Positions 6,760-8,497 of a stretch of DNA of 8,497 nucleotides are shown here, piece after piece. The stretch covers positions 1 through 8,497 of the forward strand of contig JAATGK010000379.1 in assembly GCA_015654715.1 (NCBI GenBank), written 5' to 3'. The stretch is from Alphaproteobacteria bacterium (lineage in GTDB: Bacteria; Pseudomonadota; Alphaproteobacteria; Micropepsales; Micropepsaceae). Position 1 is the stretch's first letter, and the number at the start of each line of letters is the position of its first letter. The translations under genes and the position numbers were made by a program. The notes beneath the pieces were generated by a model. It was given only the letters and a program-made list of their open reading frames with translations. It searched no databases and had not been told where the DNA came from.

Positions 6760-6818
6760 CTGATCTGAAAGGACTTGGGCCCGATCAATCGCCGATCGGA
6801 CCTGTCCGGAAACCGATC
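6760..6818. promoter_or_regulatory. Phased C(C/T)GATC direct repeats, possible winged-helix binding site
   Basis: CTGATC at 6760 and CCGATC at 6781, 6792 and 6813 are all in the same orientation, with spacings of 21, 11 and 21 bp, so they lie on one face of the helix. OmpR/PhoB-type winged-helix proteins bind direct repeats with about 10-11 bp period, and the gene on the right encodes such a domain. That the neighbour binds here is an inference. Confidence 0.45.
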
Positions 6819-6823
6819 TTTTT
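6794..6823 (+). terminator. Terminator-like hairpin with T5 run
   Basis: GATCGG (6794-6799) and CCGATC (6813-6818) can pair around a 13-nt loop, with a nested GGAC/GTCC alternative, and are followed directly by TTTTT (6819-6823). No + strand gene lies upstream, so if functional it would end a short unannotated transcript or act as an attenuator. The same bases form part of the phased repeats, so the hairpin may be a by-product. Confidence 0.25.
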
Positions 6824-6902
6824 GCGGCGCAACATAAATTGCTGCCTATTTGGCCACGTTAACGCCAAAATCGCGGGCTACAAGCTTAAATCGGGTCGGT
6901 TA

Positions 6903-6936
6903 CACAATTGTGCAGTGCGGAAGGTATAACGCACTG
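6903..6936 (+). promoter_or_regulatory. Candidate promoter with overlapping operators for the winged-helix gene
   Basis: TATAAC at 6925-6930 matches the -10 consensus in five of six positions and would give a leader of about 63 nt before ATG 7000. No good -35 box is visible. The perfect palindrome CACAATTGTG (6903-6912) occupies the -35 area, and CAGTGC (6913-6918) and GCACTG (6931-6936) flank the -10 box as an inverted repeat. A regulated promoter is the simplest reading. Confidence 0.4.
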
Positions 6937-6999
6937 GTCCCGGGAGGACGCGTCGAGTCGAAGGCAAAAGGAGCGGGCAGATCCCGCACTGGAGCTTTG

Positions 7000-7440
7000 A
7001 TGCGTGCCATGACGGACCAAATCATTCTGGCCAAGGAGCCGGATTTTCGCTTGGGGTGCCTCGACGTCAGCCCGTGCAAGCGCCAAGTCACCGCCGGTGC
7101 CGCGGTGGAAGTGCTGCAACCCCGGATCATGCAGGTTTTGGTGGCCCTCGCCGGGCGCCGTGGCCAAGTGGTGTCGCGCGACGAACTGATGGCGCGCTGC
7201 TGGGGCGGCTTTGCGATCAGCGACGACGCCATCCACCGCTGCATCGCGCGGCTGCGCCGCCTTTCCGAGGCACATGGGGGTTTCCGGCTCGAGACCGTGA
7301 CGCGCGTCGGTTACCAGCTCGTCGAAGCCAGCGAATCGCCGAAAGCCATACGCTGGGATCGTGTCGTGACGATCGCTGCAGGGATTGTCGCCGTCGTTCT
7401 ACTGCTGGCTGCCGGCTATCTTAGCGCCCAACTGCTGTGA
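7000..7440 (+). CDS. Winged-helix (OmpR/ToxR-type) regulator with C-terminal membrane helix
   Basis: This 146-aa protein has an N-terminal OmpR/PhoB-type DNA-binding domain at about 15-109: LQPRIMQVLVALAGRRGQVVSRDELMARCWGG at 39-70, a recognition helix around DDAIHRCIARLRRLS at 75-89, and a wing at FRLETVTRVGYQLVE (95-109). A short charged linker leads to one membrane helix at about 122-144, and the protein ends at LSAQLL with almost nothing outside. It has no receiver domain, so it is not a classical response regulator. ToxR/CadC relatives normally continue into a periplasmic sensor, which is missing here. Start ATG 7000 has GGAG 5 nt upstream (6991-6994); the ATG at 7009 is spaced too far from it, and an upstream TTG at 6850 is unlikely. 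It is divergent from the UrcA-family gene and convergent with speE, with 8 nt between their stops. Confidence 0.85.
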   Translation: MRAMTDQIILAKEPDFRLGCLDVSPCKRQVTAGAAVEVLQPRIMQVLVALAGRRGQVVSRDELMARCWGGFAISDDAIHRCIARLRRLSEAHGGFRLETVTRVGYQLVEASESPKAIRWDRVVTIAAGIVAVVLLLAAGYLSAQLL

Positions 7441-7451
7441 CGAGGCCGTCA
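7438..7451. repeat. Small hairpin formed by the two convergent stop codons
   Basis: TGACG (7438-7442) and CGTCA (7447-7451) pair around AGGC. The TGA of the winged-helix gene and the TGA of speE on the other strand lie in opposite arms. There is no T tract, so termination here would not be of the classical intrinsic kind. Confidence 0.4.
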
Positions 7452-8306
7452 AGGCGCCAATCTTGAGATCCACTCCGGCAGTGCGAAGGCCGCTGCGTGA
7501 ATGGCCGGATTGTAATAGTCCGTCTTCAGCTTGAGCCGCTTAAAGGCCCGGGCCGCCTTCTTGATGCCGGCGGGCGTGCCGAGGCGGGCGCCTTTGCCGG
7601 CCCACGACAGCGCCATGAAGCCGCCGATGTAGGTAGGAACCACCGTCAGATAAAGGCCCGAGCGCGGGAAGTGGGCTTTCAACTCGCCCAGCGCTTCGGT
7701 GATCTCTTCAGGCTGGTAGAACGGTACGCCGGTCTGGAAGGTAGCAAAGCCACCGGGCTTCAACGCGCGCTTAATGCGGTCGTAGAAGGTGTCGCCGAAC
7801 AGCGCCTTGCCGGGGCCGATCGGGTCCGGGCGATCGCCGATGATGAGGTCGAAACGCCCTCTGCATTCGGGCCGGGCGAGGTACTCGAAGGCGTCGGCGA
7901 CAACCACCTTCATGCGGCGGTCGCGGAACGCCTTGGCATTGATCTCGCCGAAGTGCTTCTGGCACAGCTCGATCACCCGCCCGTCGATATCGACGAGAAC
8001 GACCTCCTTGACCGCTTTGTGCTTGAGGGCCTCCTCGGCGATGGAGAGGTCGCCGCCGCCGACGATCATCACGCGGCTGACCTTGCCGTGTTCGAGAATC
8101 GGCAAGTGGGTCAGCATTTCTGCGTAGGCGGATTCGTCACGCGTAGTGATCTGGACGACACCGTCGAGCGTCATCACGCGGCCGTTGGCGACGGTGTCGA
8201 AGATCTTAATGTGCTGGTATTGGCTTTTCTCGTCGGCCAGCAGCGCGCCTTTGATTTGCATCGTCTGGGCGTAGCCCTGATGCAGATGTTCCTTGATGCT
8301 GGCCAT
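7449..8306 (-). CDS. speE: Polyamine aminopropyltransferase (spermidine synthase)
   Basis: This 285-aa cytoplasmic enzyme transfers the aminopropyl group of decarboxylated S-adenosylmethionine to putrescine, giving spermidine and methylthioadenosine. It aligns with E. coli SpeE end to end: GRVMTLDGVVQITTRDE at 42-58, the Rossmann loop IVGGGDLSIAEE at 81-92, VLVDID at 103-108, the catalytic region GDRPDPIGPGKALF at 157-170, PTYIGG at 224-229 and YYNPAIHAAAFALP near 264-277. Differences from E. coli SpeE are GGGDG to GGGDL, YHEM to YAEM (61-64), VEID to VDID and DCTDP to DRPDP. The two aspartates of DxxDP are kept. The ATG at 8306 has GGAGGG 5 nt upstream; extending to 8453 would add 49 residues with no family match. 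Its usual partner, S-adenosylmethionine decarboxylase, is not in the window. Confidence 0.93.
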   Translation of the reverse strand: MASIKEHLHQGYAQTMQIKGALLADEKSQYQHIKIFDTVANGRVMTLDGVVQITTRDESAYAEMLTHLPILEHGKVSRVMIVGGGDLSIAEEALKHKAVKEVVLVDIDGRVIELCQKHFGEINAKAFRDRRMKVVVADAFEYLARPECRGRFDLIIGDRPDPIGPGKALFGDTFYDRIKRALKPGGFATFQTGVPFYQPEEITEALGELKAHFPRSGLYLTVVPTYIGGFMALSWAGKGARLGTPAGIKKAARAFKRLKLKTDYYNPAIHAAAFALPEWISRLAP

Positions 8307-8339
8307 TTTTCCCTCCAGGCGAAAGCGAGGCGGGGCTTT

Positions 8340-8368
8340 TAGGGCTGCACTCCCGGCGACGCAAGCGA
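8340..8368 (-). promoter_or_regulatory. Low-confidence promoter of speE
   Basis: On the - strand TTGCGT is followed after 17 nt by TAAAAG, about 30 nt before the speE start codon. The -35 and -10 boxes match consensus at only about three and four of six positions. The rest of 8307-8497 shows no gene. It contains GATTGTGACAA (8439-8449), also found upstream of the editing gene, and an AT-rich patch near 8472-8482. Confidence 0.2.
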
Positions 8369-8497
8369 AGCTTTGGCGGTGACACTGACAAACCGCGCTG
8401 GCGGGCCTGTGGATGAAGCTTCGCCGTTTTTCAGCCGTGATTGTGACAACCACTGCGCGCGTCCCCGCGGCAATATTTTTAACACAGGGGTGACAAA

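Larger units (their letters stand above)
6662..6999. other. Palindrome-rich divergent control region
   Basis: This 338-nt stretch between the UrcA-family gene and the winged-helix regulator has no credible gene; a TTG-initiated extension of the regulator to 6850 would run through its likely promoter. From left to right it holds the UrcA ribosome site, GGTCCC-AA-GGGACC (6688-6701), tandem GGCGGTT/GGCGGTC (6705-6711, 6713-6719), the palindrome GACAGCGCTGTC (6743-6754), four C(C/T)GATC motifs (6760-6818), a T run (6819-6823), the palindrome CACAATTGTG (6903-6912), a TATAAC box (6925-6930) inside a CAGTGC/GCACTG repeat, and a small GCGGG/CCCGC hairpin (6973-6987) just before the regulator's ribosome site. 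Confidence 0.6.

Noticed and set aside
6850..6999. N-terminal extension of the winged-helix protein from TTG 6850
   Set aside because: The 50 extra residues have no domain, and the segment contains the TATAAC box and palindromes. ATG 7000 has a well-placed GGAG.
7497..8342. 281-codon + strand open frame opposite speE
   Set aside because: It is antisense to a clear SpeE; the apparent coding periodicity mirrors that gene.
8307..8453. N-terminal extension of SpeE to 8453
   Set aside because: The extra 49 residues do not match the family. GGAGGG sits 5 nt before ATG 8306, and family homology begins just after it.
1..8497. CRISPR arrays, tRNAs, transposon ends, integrase sites, toxin-antitoxin or phage-defence genes
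   Set aside because: I looked on both strands for regular repeats, cloverleaf sequences and known protein motifs and saw none. Every long open frame is either a recognised gene or its antisense shadow.

Overview
The window is GC-rich chromosomal DNA from a Gram-negative bacterium, most likely an alphaproteobacterium. A Caulobacterales-, Sphingomonadales- or Micropepsales-like member is my inference. It rests on the TonB-dependent receptor with a VTVTAQR-type N-terminus, a UrcA-family secreted protein, a ToxR-type winged-helix protein with a terminal membrane helix, a Trm112-like protein with degenerate zinc ligands, and a Caulobacter-style free-standing Ala-tRNA(Pro) editing protein. No tRNA, rRNA, CRISPR array, insertion sequence or phage gene is visible. 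It looks like ordinary core and accessory chromosome.

Layout. (1) 1-969, + strand: an SDR oxidoreductase cut by the left edge. (2) 1015-3152, - strand: a tight four-gene cluster, read from the right as a CnoX-type chaperedoxin, a stand-alone LON substrate-binding-domain protein, a Trm112-like protein and a DUF971 protein. Gaps are 4 and 17 nt, then a 4-nt ATGA overlap, so it is almost certainly one operon. (3) 3238-3762, - strand: a prolyl-tRNA-synthetase-associated editing domain protein, 85 nt upstream of cnoX. (4) 3763-4012: a 250-nt divergent control region with several short palindromes and a TTGACA box. (5) 4013-6208, + strand: a 731-aa TonB-dependent outer-membrane receptor. (6) 6234-6271: a 12-bp perfect stem-loop between convergent genes. 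(7) 6302-6661, - strand: a small secreted UrcA-family protein. (8) 6662-6999: a 338-nt divergent region packed with palindromes and phased direct repeats. (9) 7000-7440, + strand: a 146-aa winged-helix regulator with one C-terminal membrane helix. (10) 7449-8306, - strand: spermidine synthase SpeE. (11) 8307-8497: the speE upstream region, with no gene seen.

How the genes fit together. The chaperedoxin, LON-domain, Trm112-like and editing proteins suggest a protein-quality and translation-fidelity neighbourhood, although the LON-domain and DUF971 proteins have no firm function. The receptor and the UrcA protein are both envelope proteins, in separate transcription units. The least explained part is the divergent pair of UrcA-family gene and mini-ToxR regulator. 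Four C(C/T)GATC motifs lie between them at 21-11-21 bp spacing, the kind of helical phasing that OmpR/PhoB-type winged-helix proteins use. I found no dramatic new defence or mobile system. The best leads are this putative regulatory module, the SSPC active site of the chaperedoxin, and the altered motifs of SpeE.
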